A stretch of 64,000 nucleotides of DNA from Humibacter sp049446075 (GTDB lineage Bacteria; Actinomycetota; Actinomycetes; Actinomycetales; Microbacteriaceae), in NCBI RefSeq assembly GCF_049446075.1, contig NZ_JBMSEB010000003.1:1-64000 (forward strand), read 5' to 3'. Of this stretch, positions 33,774-43,262 are shown piece by piece. Made by a program: the position numbers and the translations under genes. The notes beneath the pieces were generated by a model that saw only the letters and a program-made list of their open reading frames with translations, ran no database searches and was not told the DNA's origin. The first letter of the stretch is position 1. Each line of letters starts with the position of its first letter.

Positions 33774-34557
33774 GGAACCTGACTCCGTGACCGCTGGCGG
33801 AGCCGTTCCGCGGATGCCCTTCAAGGGCGGTACCGACGGCGGCACGGATCACGCTGCCGTCGTATCCCTTGCGCGCTAGGAATGCGCTGAGCCGACGTAC
33901 GGCCACGTCGTAGTCCAACGAACTCATTTGACGTGCCCTGGAGACCGCCAGTTCCGTTGCTCGCTCGAGCTCGTCATCGCCGTCGAGTTCGGCCATCGCG
34001 TCGGCGATGATTCCTTCGTCGAGGTGCCGTCTGCGCAACTCGAGTTCGATGACGGCGCGCCCGGCCCCCTTGCGGGTGTGCAAGGCGTACACCATGGACA
34101 CCGCGAGTGCCGCGTCGTCGACCAGGCCGACACTCTCCAGCCGGTCGAGCTCGGCGGCCGCCGTGCGCTCGTCGACCTCGCGCTTGGCCAGCACCTGTTC
34201 GAGTTCCCAGCGCGACATGCCGCGGCGCGCGAGCTGGTGGATCGCGACGTTGTTGGCACGCGTCGCCTTGCGATCGCTCTGCCTAGGCTCGCTCGGCTCG
34301 TCAGCATCGACTCGCTGGCGCGGGACGGCGCGGACGCGTGCCAGCGCCTCTTCCGCAGCAGGAGACGGCTGAGCGCCAGGCAGATACGTCACCGGGGCGA
34401 CGTGGGACTCCGCATCCGCACCGGCGCCGGCACCGGCACCGGCCGAAGGATGTTGAGACCGGAGTCGACGGCGCGTGTCACCTCGTTCGTCGGACCGACC
34501 CGCAGATCGATCGCGTGTATCTCCGCCGGACCCGGCAGGAGGGAACTGCACCACCAT
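33769..34557 (-). CDS. recX: RecX regulatory protein
   Basis: Modulator of RecA filaments. The 262-aa product is longer than usual: residues 1-105 are a low-complexity Arg/Ala/Gly stretch with GAGAGAGAD. The RecX domain follows (NVAIHQLARRGMSRWELEQVLAKREV, LVDDAALAVSMVYAL, KGAGRAVIELELRRRHLDEGII, and FLARKGYDGSVIRAAV). ATG 34557 is 17 bases downstream of recA with GAGGGC upstream. Confidence 0.92.
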   Translation of the reverse strand: MVVQFPPAGSGGDTRDRSAGRSDERGDTRRRLRSQHPSAGAGAGAGADAESHVAPVTYLPGAQPSPAAEEALARVRAVPRQRVDADEPSEPRQSDRKATRANNVAIHQLARRGMSRWELEQVLAKREVDERTAAAELDRLESVGLVDDAALAVSMVYALHTRKGAGRAVIELELRRRHLDEGIIADAMAELDGDDELERATELAVSRARQMSSLDYDVAVRRLSAFLARKGYDGSVIRAAVGTALEGHPRNGSASGHGVRFR

Positions 34558-34573
34558 CGTGCCCTCGTCTCGG

Positions 34574-35644
<1,071 letters not shown>

Positions 35645-35785
35645 GTGTGGCTTCCTTTCGCCGGAACAGTCGAGCGTTAATCGCTGTTCGTACGGTACGG
35701 CGCACCTGCGACATCGGTTGTGTTCGGTGGGCGCGAAGTGGATAACTCGCTTCGAGAAGGTCTGTGACCTCAGAGTACCAACAAC

Positions 35786-35799
35786 CGAACATGTCTTCG
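35786..35799. promoter_or_regulatory. LexA box of recA
   Basis: CGAAC-ATGT-CTTCG matches CGAAC-N4-GTTCG with one mismatch. It overlaps the expected -35 region of a recA promoter whose -10 is TACTCT near 35774-35779 (minus strand). The leader to recA would be about 120 nt. Confidence 0.75.
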
Positions 35800-35836
35800 T
35801 ATGTTCTGGGGTGTGTCGCGCGCTCACGAGAACGGA

Positions 35837-36064
35837 TCAGCGACGGCGCGGCTCCGGAAGACCGACTCCGTGCCGGCGCTCGACTGGCACTTCCATCGCC
35901 TCGCACAACGCGAGCCACACCTCGCGTTCTGGCACGCCGGCGGCCAACGCCTGGTCACCCGTACGGTGGCCGAGCTTGTCGATGACAAGGTCTCGCAGCA
36001 GCGCCCGGCCGTACTGTTCTCCGAACTCAGTGGCCATGGCCCGTCGGAATTCGCTCGCACGCAC
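35837..36064 (-). CDS. DUF3046-family protein
   Basis: 75-aa protein, MRASEFRRAMATEFGEQYG at the start and LGHRTGDQALAAGVPEREVWLALCEAM in the middle. It matches DUF3046, a small actinobacterial family that usually sits next to recA; no function is known. Start GTG 36064 lies six bases after a TATGCT box (36071-36076) and has no ribosome site, so it is probably leaderless. Confidence 0.8.
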   Translation of the reverse strand: MRASEFRRAMATEFGEQYGRALLRDLVIDKLGHRTGDQALAAGVPEREVWLALCEAMEVPVERRHGVGLPEPRRR

Positions 36065-36156
36065 CGCGACAGCATAAAGCGGCTGGCGCGCATCCGTTCC
36101 GTTGCCCGGTCTCTGCTCGCCTGCTCATCCGCCGTTGCTGCGGCACGCACAAATGC

Positions 36157-36184
36157 GTGATGCCCCGCCGAGGCGGGGCATCAC
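36157..36184 (-). terminator. Terminator after clgR
   Basis: A 12-bp perfect GC-rich stem (36157-36168 with 36173-36184, loop CGAG) lies 23 bases after the clgR stop. On the minus strand it runs into GCATTTG. Confidence 0.8.
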
Positions 36185-36206
36185 GATGTGTCGAAGTGCT
36201 AGCGCG

Positions 36207-36518
36207 TCACCGAGTGACGAGATCGGCATCCAGCGCCGCGACGAACTCGTCGGGCACGGTGTCTGGGATGACCTGGTCGATGCCCTCGAGCACGGCCAGC
36301 CGATCGCCGACCTCGCGCATGATCACGGAGATCGGTGTGTCGAGAGCCTCGGCCACGGAAGCGAGGATCTCGCTCGACGCTTCTTTCTGGCCTCGCTCGA
36401 CCTCGCTCAGATAACCGAGAGCAACACTCGCCCGGCTCGCGACCTGACGAAGAGTGCGCCCCTTCTGCAGGCGGAAGTCCCGTAGCACGTCGCCGATTTC
36501 TTGACGTACAAGAATCAT
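36207..36518 (-). CDS. clgR: XRE-family regulator ClgR
   Basis: 103-aa DNA-binding protein. MILVRQEIGDVLRDFRLQKGRTLRQVAS followed by ALGYLSEVERGQKEASSEILASVAEALD is the ClgR helix-turn-helix, with recognition helix about 36-46. In corynebacteria and mycobacteria ClgR activates clp protease and stress genes and is itself degraded by Clp. The C-terminal VTR end could fit such turnover. ATG 36518 has AAGGAGG at a good distance. It is between DUF3046 and cinA, as in relatives. Confidence 0.92.
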   Translation of the reverse strand: MILVRQEIGDVLRDFRLQKGRTLRQVASRASVALGYLSEVERGQKEASSEILASVAEALDTPISVIMREVGDRLAVLEGIDQVIPDTVPDEFVAALDADLVTR

Positions 36519-36663
36519 TGGAGCCTCCTTTTCTCTCCTGCCACAACCTTCGATCGGACGCTCAGGATGCCTAACGCTATGTGCATCCAGTCCCTGAACT
36601 CTAACCATCGATGACTGGGGTTTGGTTGGGAATACGTCTTGTGTAACCAACTCGAAACCCCCG

Positions 36664-37203
36664 CTATTCCGACGGGGTCGCCGCCGCGCGAGGCGGGTCG
36701 GTCCGCAGGAAGCGCTCGACGAGAGCCTGCACGGCCGCCTCGACCGACCTCGATCTGATCTGCGCCCTCGTGCCCTGCAGCGAGAGTTCGATCGCCTCAT
36801 CGGTGTCGCCGTACGACAGGCCGACGAAGACTGTGCCCGGTGAGCGCCCGCTCTGCGGGTCCGGCCCGGCGACGCCGGTCGTCGCAACACCGATGCTCGC
36901 CGCTCGACCGTCGACCGCGAGGGCGGTCCGCACGCCGCGGGCCAGCTGCCTCGCCACCTCGGGATGCACGGGCCCATGCTCGGCCAGGAGCCCGGCATCC
37001 ACGCCGACGAGCGAGCGCTTGAGCTCGGTGGCGTACACCACCACACCCCCGAGCACCACAGCGGAGGCGCCTGCCGGCCTGGTCAGCTCCGCTGTCAGCG
37101 CGCCACCCGTGAGCGACTCGGCAACGGCGATCGTCAGATGCTCGGCCGTGAGGCGCCCGATCAGGTCAGCGGTCGGATCGGCGGAAGCCCCCGCCATGGT
37201 CAT
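36664..37203 (-). CDS. CinA-family nicotinamide-nucleotide amidohydrolase
   Basis: 179-aa stand-alone CinA C-domain (PncC-like), which deamidates nicotinamide mononucleotide. It has TIAVAESLTGGALTAELT with the catalytic Ser, GGVVVYATELKRSLVGV, ARGVRTAL, GVATTGVAGPDPQSGRSPGTVFVGL and a C-terminal helix. The N-terminal molybdopterin-like half of full CinA is absent. ATG 37203 overlaps the pgsA stop (ATGA), so it is coupled to pgsA. Confidence 0.9.
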   Translation of the reverse strand: MTMAGASADPTADLIGRLTAEHLTIAVAESLTGGALTAELTRPAGASAVVLGGVVVYATELKRSLVGVDAGLLAEHGPVHPEVARQLARGVRTALAVDGRAASIGVATTGVAGPDPQSGRSPGTVFVGLSYGDTDEAIELSLQGTRAQIRSRSVEAAVQALVERFLRTDPPRAAATPSE

Positions 37204-37811
37204 TCCCGTCTCCCGGAGAGACTGCGCCGCAACCGGTACGCCTGCCACATGTAGTCGACTCCCGACCACACGGTGAGCACGAGCGCTATCCCCATGAGCG
37301 CCCAGTTGAGCCAGAAGATCCAGTCGCCGAGGACCGTCCAGACCGGCGCGAGCGCGAACGATATGGCCACAGCCTGCGCCACCGTCTTGAGCTTGCCGCC
37401 GCGTCCGGCCGGCACCACGTTGCCGCGCGAGAGCTCGACCATGCGCCAGACGGTGATGCCCACCTCGCGCACAACGATGACGATCGTCACCCACCACCAC
37501 AGCTCTCCAAGGATCGACAGGCAGACGAGAGCCCCGGAGGTGAGCAGCTTGTCGGCGATCGGATCGAGGATCTTGCCCAGGTCGGTGACGAGGCCACGCC
37601 GTCGCGCGATGGCGCCGTCCACACCGTCGGTCGCGATGGCGATGATGAAGATGGCCGCCGCGACCCAACGCAGGACACCGTCAGCACCGGCATCCCAGAG
37701 CAGCAGCCAGAAGAAGACCGGAGCGAGCACGATGCGCGCAACGGTGATGAGGTTCGGCAGATTGAAGTTGCCTGGTGCGGTCGGCGTTGAAGCGCGGCCG
37801 GGATCGGTCAT
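37200..37811 (-). CDS. pgsA: CDP-diacylglycerol-glycerol-3-phosphate phosphatidyltransferase
   Basis: Membrane enzyme of phosphatidylglycerol synthesis. The 203-aa product has NLPNLITVARIVLAPVFFWLLL, four or more membrane spans, and the CDP-alcohol signature DGVDGAIARRRGLVTDLGKILDPIAD (metal and catalytic Asp residues, about 66-91). ATG 37811 lies six bases after TAGGCT (37818-37823), so it is leaderless. cinA overlaps its stop. Confidence 0.93.
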   Translation of the reverse strand: MTDPGRASTPTAPGNFNLPNLITVARIVLAPVFFWLLLWDAGADGVLRWVAAAIFIIAIATDGVDGAIARRRGLVTDLGKILDPIADKLLTSGALVCLSILGELWWWVTIVIVVREVGITVWRMVELSRGNVVPAGRGGKLKTVAQAVAISFALAPVWTVLGDWIFWLNWALMGIALVLTVWSGVDYMWQAYRLRRSLSGRRE

Positions 37812-37889
37812 GCACCAAGCCTACGGTGGCGGCGCCCACCGTTTCCCCGGGTTGCGGCGGCCGGGACCACCCCGCGTGACGGGGTGGCG

Positions 37890-40706
37890 TCAATCGCGGC
37901 CGGTCAGGCCCCAGGCATCCTCGTCGGAATCGCCGTCGGTCTCCTCGAGGTCGGCGAACTGCCGCCCGACGGGATCGTTGTCGTAACGCTGATCCGTCCC
38001 GTCAGGGGCTTGCGGGGCCTGTCCGCCCTGGCCGCCGCCTCCCCCTGCCGGTGCCGGCGGAGCAGCGGATGCCTGTCCCCCGTCGTCGCCGCGCAGCCTT
38101 GCCATCACCTGAGGCAGCTGCTCGGGCGTGACCAGCACATCGCGGGCCTTGGACCCCTCCGACGGCCCGACGATATCGCGCGACTCCAGCAGGTCCATCA
38201 GACGACCCGCCTTGGCGAAGCCGACCCTCAGCTTGCGCTGCAGCATCGACGTCGAGCCGAACTGGCTCGACACCACGAGCTCGGCCGCCGCGAGAAGCAG
38301 CTCGAGGTCGTCGCCGATATCGGAGTCGATCTGCTTCTTCTCCGGGCCGGCCGCGACATCCTGCCGATACTCAGGCCGAGCCTGACTGGTGACGTGCTCG
38401 ACGACACGCTGGATCTCGCTCTCGGCGACGTATGCACCCTGCACGCGAATGGCCTTTGACGCGCCCATGGGCAGGAACAGCCCGTCACCCTGTCCGATCA
38501 GCTTGTCCGCGCCGGGCTGGTCGAGGATGACTCGCGAGTCGGTGACGCTCGCCACGGCGAATGCGAGGCGCGAAGGCACATTCGCCTTGATGAGCCCCGT
38601 TACGACATCCACCGACGGTCGCTGCGTTGCGAGCACGAGATGGATTCCGGATGCCCGCGCGAGCTGCGTGATGCGGACGATGGAGTCCTCGACGTCGCGT
38701 GGCGCCACCATCATGAGATCGGCGAGCTCGTCGACGACGACGAGCAAATACGGGTAGGGCTTGAGCTTGCGCTCGCTCCCCTGCGGCAGAACGATCTCGT
38801 CGTTGCGCACGGCCTTGTTGAAGTCGTCGATGTGCCTGAAGCCGAAGCTCGCCAGGTCGTCGTACCGCATGTCCATCTCTTTGACGACCCATTGCAGCGC
38901 TTCCGCCGCTTTCTTGGGGCTCGTGATGATGGGCGTGATGAGGTGCGGAACACCTGCGTAGACGGAGAGCTCGACGCGCTTCGGGTCGATGAGCACCATG
39001 CGCACGTCGCTGGGCTTCGCACGCATCAGCAGGCTCGTGATGAGAGTGTTCACGAAGATGGACTTACCTGACCCGGTGGAGCCTGCCACCAGGAGGTGCG
39101 GCATCTTGGCGAGGTTCGCCACGACGAATCCGCCGCCGACATCCTTGCCGACCCCGATGGTCATGGGGTGGTGGCTGTTCATGGCCGCGGCAGAGCGCAA
39201 CACGTCGCCGAGCGACACGATCTCACGGTCGGAATTCGGAATCTCGACACCGATCGCGCTCTTGCCCGGGATCGGCGAGAGGATGCGCACCTCGTTGGAG
39301 GCCACGGCATACGAGAGGTTCTTGCTGAGCGCCGTGACGCGCTCCACCTTGACGCCAGGGCCGAGTTCGATCTCGTACTGCGTGACTGTCGGTCCGCGCG
39401 AGAATCCCGTCACTCGGGCATCCACCTGGAACTGGTCGAGCACGGAGGTGATGGCCGCTACCACCTCGTCGTTCGCTGCCGAGCGCGTCTTCGCCGGCGT
39501 CCCTGCGGACAGTGTGGATGCCGCGGGCAGCACGTACGGCGCGTCCGGCACCGATTCCAGCGGTCGCGCGGCCTCCGCGGCCGCCTCGTCGAAGTCGTCT
39601 TCCGACAGCCCGCCGAACCCCGGGAGCACTGCCGTCGCCGTGTCGTCGCGCAGTCCCGTCGGATGCTTGCCCGCCCTCGCGAGATCACCCGTGAACCTGC
39701 TCACCGCGTTCTCGGCATCCTTGAGATCGGCCAGCACCTCGGTCTTGTAGTCCTGCGGCACCTGCTCGAGGGCCGTGTCGAAGCCGCCAGCAGCGTCGCC
39801 GCCGAGCACCTCGGTGAACGATGTGACCGCCGGCTCGAACTCAGGGTCTTCCTCGCGGCCGCTCTTGTTGCGCCGCCACCACGGCATGTTCTCGTCTGCC
39901 TCGGCCGGTTCGTCGTCGGCCGAGTCCTTGCCTCGTTTCGACTTGCGGCCGGCCCGCTCGTCCGGCTCGGCCTCGTCGCCCTCGGCGCCCTCTGTCGTCT
40001 GCGCACCGAACAGGTACGAGTACAGTTCGCCCAACCGTCGACCGATACGGTTCGGCGGCGTCTTCGTGATGATCAGCACACTGAGAGCCAGCACGACGAT
40101 GACGATGGCGGCCGCGCCGAAGGGCGTCGCGACGGCCACCAACGGCGCACCGACCATCCAGCCGATCACTCCGCCCGCCTTCGCGAGTTCGGCGATGCCG
40201 TCGCTGGGCTGCGGGCGGGCGGAGAAGATCTCGCACAACGCCGACACCGTCACGAGCAGCAGGGCCAGTCCGATTCCGATGCGGGTGTTGTCGTGCACGG
40301 ACGCCGGATGCCGGAACAGCCAGACCGCGAGCAGCAGCATCACGACGGGAAGCCCGAACGCGACGCGGCCGAAAAGCCCGCCGAACGTCCACGCGTCGAG
40401 CTGCTGGGCGACCGCGTTATCGATCAGGAACCACTCGACCACGGCTCCCGCGACGGCCAACAGGATGATGAAGAACGGCAGACCGTCGCGTCGTTCCTCT
40501 TTCGCGAGCTTCTCCGGTCCGAACGCACGCGCCGCTCCACCCACGACGTGCGCGAGTCCCAGCCATGCCTTGGCGAGGATTCCGCGCTCGGGCTCCGCCG
40601 CCGGCAGGACCTTCGTCTTCTGGGTCGCCGTCTGACGCGAGGGCGTGCGCGTGGCCGACGTGCCCCGCGCGCGGGCGCGCGACGTCGACTTGGTGCTCGT
40701 GGCCAT
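37890..40706 (-). CDS. ftsK: DNA translocase FtsK
   Basis: Moves chromosome ends through the division septum. The 938-aa product has four N-terminal membrane spans (about 75-95, 108-130, 140-160, 175-205), an acidic linker (about 225-420), the FtsK alpha/beta motor with Walker A AGSTGSGKS near 540 and Walker B LLVVVDELADLM near 660, and a C-terminal gamma winged helix with STSMLQRKLRVGFAKAGRLMDLLE. The tail is Gly/Ala/Asp-rich. ATG 40706 is six bases after TACCGT (40713-40718), so leaderless. Confidence 0.96.
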   Translation of the reverse strand: MATSTKSTSRARARGTSATRTPSRQTATQKTKVLPAAEPERGILAKAWLGLAHVVGGAARAFGPEKLAKEERRDGLPFFIILLAVAGAVVEWFLIDNAVAQQLDAWTFGGLFGRVAFGLPVVMLLLAVWLFRHPASVHDNTRIGIGLALLLVTVSALCEIFSARPQPSDGIAELAKAGGVIGWMVGAPLVAVATPFGAAAIVIVVLALSVLIITKTPPNRIGRRLGELYSYLFGAQTTEGAEGDEAEPDERAGRKSKRGKDSADDEPAEADENMPWWRRNKSGREEDPEFEPAVTSFTEVLGGDAAGGFDTALEQVPQDYKTEVLADLKDAENAVSRFTGDLARAGKHPTGLRDDTATAVLPGFGGLSEDDFDEAAAEAARPLESVPDAPYVLPAASTLSAGTPAKTRSAANDEVVAAITSVLDQFQVDARVTGFSRGPTVTQYEIELGPGVKVERVTALSKNLSYAVASNEVRILSPIPGKSAIGVEIPNSDREIVSLGDVLRSAAAMNSHHPMTIGVGKDVGGGFVVANLAKMPHLLVAGSTGSGKSIFVNTLITSLLMRAKPSDVRMVLIDPKRVELSVYAGVPHLITPIITSPKKAAEALQWVVKEMDMRYDDLASFGFRHIDDFNKAVRNDEIVLPQGSERKLKPYPYLLVVVDELADLMMVAPRDVEDSIVRITQLARASGIHLVLATQRPSVDVVTGLIKANVPSRLAFAVASVTDSRVILDQPGADKLIGQGDGLFLPMGASKAIRVQGAYVAESEIQRVVEHVTSQARPEYRQDVAAGPEKKQIDSDIGDDLELLLAAAELVVSSQFGSTSMLQRKLRVGFAKAGRLMDLLESRDIVGPSEGSKARDVLVTPEQLPQVMARLRGDDGGQASAAPPAPAGGGGGQGGQAPQAPDGTDQRYDNDPVGRQFADLEETDGDSDEDAWGLTGRD

Positions 40707-40792
40707 GCGTCAACGGTAGCGGCGGCATCCGTCTTCACCCGGGAGCAGCGAGGGGTGTCTCCCAGATGGTGCGCCATACGACGCCACGGTGC

Positions 40793-41284
40793 TCAGGGCA
40801 GGACACGCACCATGACGTCGGCGCGGTCTCCTGACGACACCACCGTGTAGCCCTCGCTCACGTAGAGCCGCTTGGCGTGGTTGGCGCGATCCACGCTGAG
40901 GCTCACCCGGTTGTGCCCGGCCCTTGCGGCCTCCGCGTGCAAGGTCTGCAAGAGCAAGCGTCCGACACCCTGCGCCCGCCAAGGCGGCTTCACTCCGAGC
41001 GTGAGTTCAGGAACGCCGACGGCGACGAAACCGGAACCCGGGTGGTCGGCTGGAAAGAGCCGCACCCAGCAGGCACCGATCGGAGAGCCGTTCTCGTCTG
41101 TGGCGACAAGGCCCATGTCGCCCGGCCTCTGCCAGCCTGCGATGTAGCGCGAGACCCTCGGGTCGTCGAGAACTGCGACGCGCGAGCGCTCGGGAAGCGC
41201 TGTCCAGTTCGCCGCCTCCACGAGCATCTCGCTCAGGAAGCGCGCGTCGCCAGGCGTCGCCTGGCGCACCGTCACGCCGTCCAT
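40793..41284 (-). CDS. GNAT-family N-acetyltransferase
   Basis: 163-aa acetyltransferase. It has VRQATPGDARFLSEMLVEAANW at the start, ELTLGVKPPWRAQGVGRLLLQTLHAEAARAG (acetyl-CoA loop, Q/RxxGxG/A type) and SVDRANHAKRLYVSEGYTVV at the end. The acceptor is unknown. The gene lies between the RNase J repeat array and ftsK in the same direction. TAGCGT is eight bases upstream of the ATG. Confidence 0.85.
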   Translation of the reverse strand: MDGVTVRQATPGDARFLSEMLVEAANWTALPERSRVAVLDDPRVSRYIAGWQRPGDMGLVATDENGSPIGACWVRLFPADHPGSGFVAVGVPELTLGVKPPWRAQGVGRLLLQTLHAEAARAGHNRVSLSVDRANHAKRLYVSEGYTVVSSGDRADVMVRVLP

Positions 41285-41344
41285 GCCAAGCGACGCTACG
41301 CCCGTCCTGTTACAGCCGCATGTCGCTGTACGAGGCTTACAGCC

Positions 41345-41510
41345 GATCGAGGCTTACGCCTCGATGCTCCGCCTGCACCTGATCGAGGCTCACGCCTCAA
41401 TGCTCTGCCTGCACCTGATCGAGGCTCACGCCTCAATGCTCTGCCCGTGGCTGATCGAGGCTTACGCCTCGATGCTCTGCCCGTAGCTGATCGAGGCTTA
41501 CGCCTCGATC
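41345..41510. repeat. 36-bp tandem repeat of a terminator-like hairpin (4.6 units)
   Basis: Five hairpins with stem ATCGAGGC/GCCT(C)GAT and loop TTAC or TCAC occur at 36-bp spacing (starting near 41345, 41381, 41417, 41453 and 41489). The first on the minus strand (41489-41510) holds the RNase J stop codon in its loop; the other four are downstream copies. Units 2 and 3 share stem changes (TCAC, CTCAAT). The array fills the space between rnj and the GNAT gene. Confidence 0.9.
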
Positions 41511-43174
41511 ACGAGCGGGACGATCATCGGGCGACGACGGTAGCTCGTGTTGACCCAGCGGCCGACCGTGCGACGCACGACCTGGCTCAGCGCATGCGCG
41601 TCGCGCACGCCGTTGTGGGAGGCATCCGTCAGCGCGGCAGCGATCTTCGGCTTCACGTCGTCGAACACGGCGTCGTCTTCAGCGAACCCCTTCGCGTGGA
41701 TCTCGGGACCCGTGATCACACGGCCCGTGCCCGCCTCCACAACGACGATGATCGAGATGAAGCCTTCTTCGCCGAGGATCCTGCGGTCCTTGAGGTCGGC
41801 ATCCGTGATCTCGCCGACCGACGAGCCGTCGACGTAGACGAAGCCGAGGTCGAGCTGCCCGACGATGCGTGCGACGCCATCGCGCAGATCGATGACGCTG
41901 CCGTCCTCGGCCAGGAGCGTGTTCTGCTCGGGGATGCCGGTGTCCTGCGCGAGCTTCGCATTGGCAACCAGGTGCCGGTATTCGCCATGCACCGGCATCA
42001 CGTTGCGCGGCTTCAAGATGTTGTAGCAGTACAGGAGCTCGCCCGCCGCTGCGTGGCCGGAAACGTGCACCTTCGCGTTGCCCTTGTGCACGACCGTGGC
42101 TCCGAGCTTGGTGAGCCCGTCGATGACCCTGTAGACCGCGTTCTCATTACCTGGAATGAGACTCGAGGCGAGGATGACCGTGTCACCGTTGCCCACCTCG
42201 ATCTGGTGATCGAGATTCGCCATGCGCGCGAGCACCGCCATGGGTTCGCCCTGCGAGCCCGTCGACATGTAGACGATCTTGTCGTCGGGCAGGTCGGCCG
42301 CCTTCTTGTAGTCGATGAGCACGCCCTCGGGAACGTGAAGGTAGCCGAGATCGGCGGCGATCGTCATGTTGCGCACCATGGATCGGCCGAGCAATGCGAC
42401 TCGCCTGCCGTTCGCGGCCGCGGCATGCAGCACCTGCTGCACACGGTGAACGTGGCTGGAGAAGCTGGCGACGATCACGCGCCGAGGTGCTCGCGCGATC
42501 ACGGTGTCGAGCACAGGACCGATCGACCGCTCGAGGGCGGTGAAGCCCGGCACATCGGCATTCGTGGAGTCCACGAGGAACAGGTCGACGCCCTCCTCCC
42601 CCAGTCGCGCGAACGCGCGCAGGTCGGTGAGGCGGTCGTCGAGCGGGAGCTGGTCCATCTTGAAATCGCCCGTGTGCAGCACGAGGCCCGCACTGGTGCG
42701 GATGGCGACGGCCAGAGCGTCGGGAATCGAGTGGTTCACCGCGACGAACTCGAGCGAGAAGGGACCGAGCTGCTCGCGGCCGCCCTCCTTCACCGTCAGC
42801 GTGTACGGCTGGATGCGGTGTTCCTTGAGCTTCGCCTCCACGAGCGCGAGCGTGAGGCTCGATCCGAGCAGCGGGATGTCGGGTTTGAGTCTGAGCAGGT
42901 AGGGGACGGCTCCGATGTGGTCCTCATGACCGTGCGTGAGCACGACGCCCAGGATGTCGTCAAGCCGGTCTCGCACGGGCGAGAAGTCGGGCAGGATCAG
43001 GTCGACGCCTGGCTGGTCCTGTTCGGGGAAGAGCACACCGCAGTCGACGATCAGGAGCTTGCCGTCCATCTCGAAGACGGTCATGTTGCGGCCGACCTCG
43101 CCCAGGCCTCCCGTCGGGATGATGCGCAGTGTTCCTGGTTCAAGCGCGGGCGGGTCGTATACCGAATCGGGCAT
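41498..43174 (-). CDS. rnj: Ribonuclease J
   Basis: Metallo-beta-lactamase/beta-CASP exo- and endoribonuclease of mRNA decay and rRNA maturation. The 558-aa product has GLGEVGRNMTVFE, the zinc motif LTHGHEDHIG (79-88), SGHAAAGELLYCYNILKPRNVMPVHGEYRH with further metal ligands, and a C-terminal domain ending in IVPLVIEA. ATG 43174 has GGAGG eight bases upstream. It is 88 bases downstream of dapA. Its stop lies inside a hairpin that is copied tandemly downstream. Confidence 0.95.
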   Translation of the reverse strand: MPDSVYDPPALEPGTLRIIPTGGLGEVGRNMTVFEMDGKLLIVDCGVLFPEQDQPGVDLILPDFSPVRDRLDDILGVVLTHGHEDHIGAVPYLLRLKPDIPLLGSSLTLALVEAKLKEHRIQPYTLTVKEGGREQLGPFSLEFVAVNHSIPDALAVAIRTSAGLVLHTGDFKMDQLPLDDRLTDLRAFARLGEEGVDLFLVDSTNADVPGFTALERSIGPVLDTVIARAPRRVIVASFSSHVHRVQQVLHAAAANGRRVALLGRSMVRNMTIAADLGYLHVPEGVLIDYKKAADLPDDKIVYMSTGSQGEPMAVLARMANLDHQIEVGNGDTVILASSLIPGNENAVYRVIDGLTKLGATVVHKGNAKVHVSGHAAAGELLYCYNILKPRNVMPVHGEYRHLVANAKLAQDTGIPEQNTLLAEDGSVIDLRDGVARIVGQLDLGFVYVDGSSVGEITDADLKDRRILGEEGFISIIVVVEAGTGRVITGPEIHAKGFAEDDAVFDDVKPKIAAALTDASHNGVRDAHALSQVVRRTVGRWVNTSYRRRPMIVPLVIEA

Positions 43175-43262
43175 ATGCCATGCCTCCATTGTTCGTGGGC
43201 CGGTCGCGACTGTGCCGGCCGGCGTTGCTGTCCGATCGGCGGCGCCGTTCGGGTCGGTGCCG

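Noticed and set aside
41345..41510. 36-bp periodic repeats resembling a CRISPR array
   Set aside because: There are no unique spacers: the whole 36-bp unit repeats, its hairpin is that of the rnj stop, and no cas genes are near.
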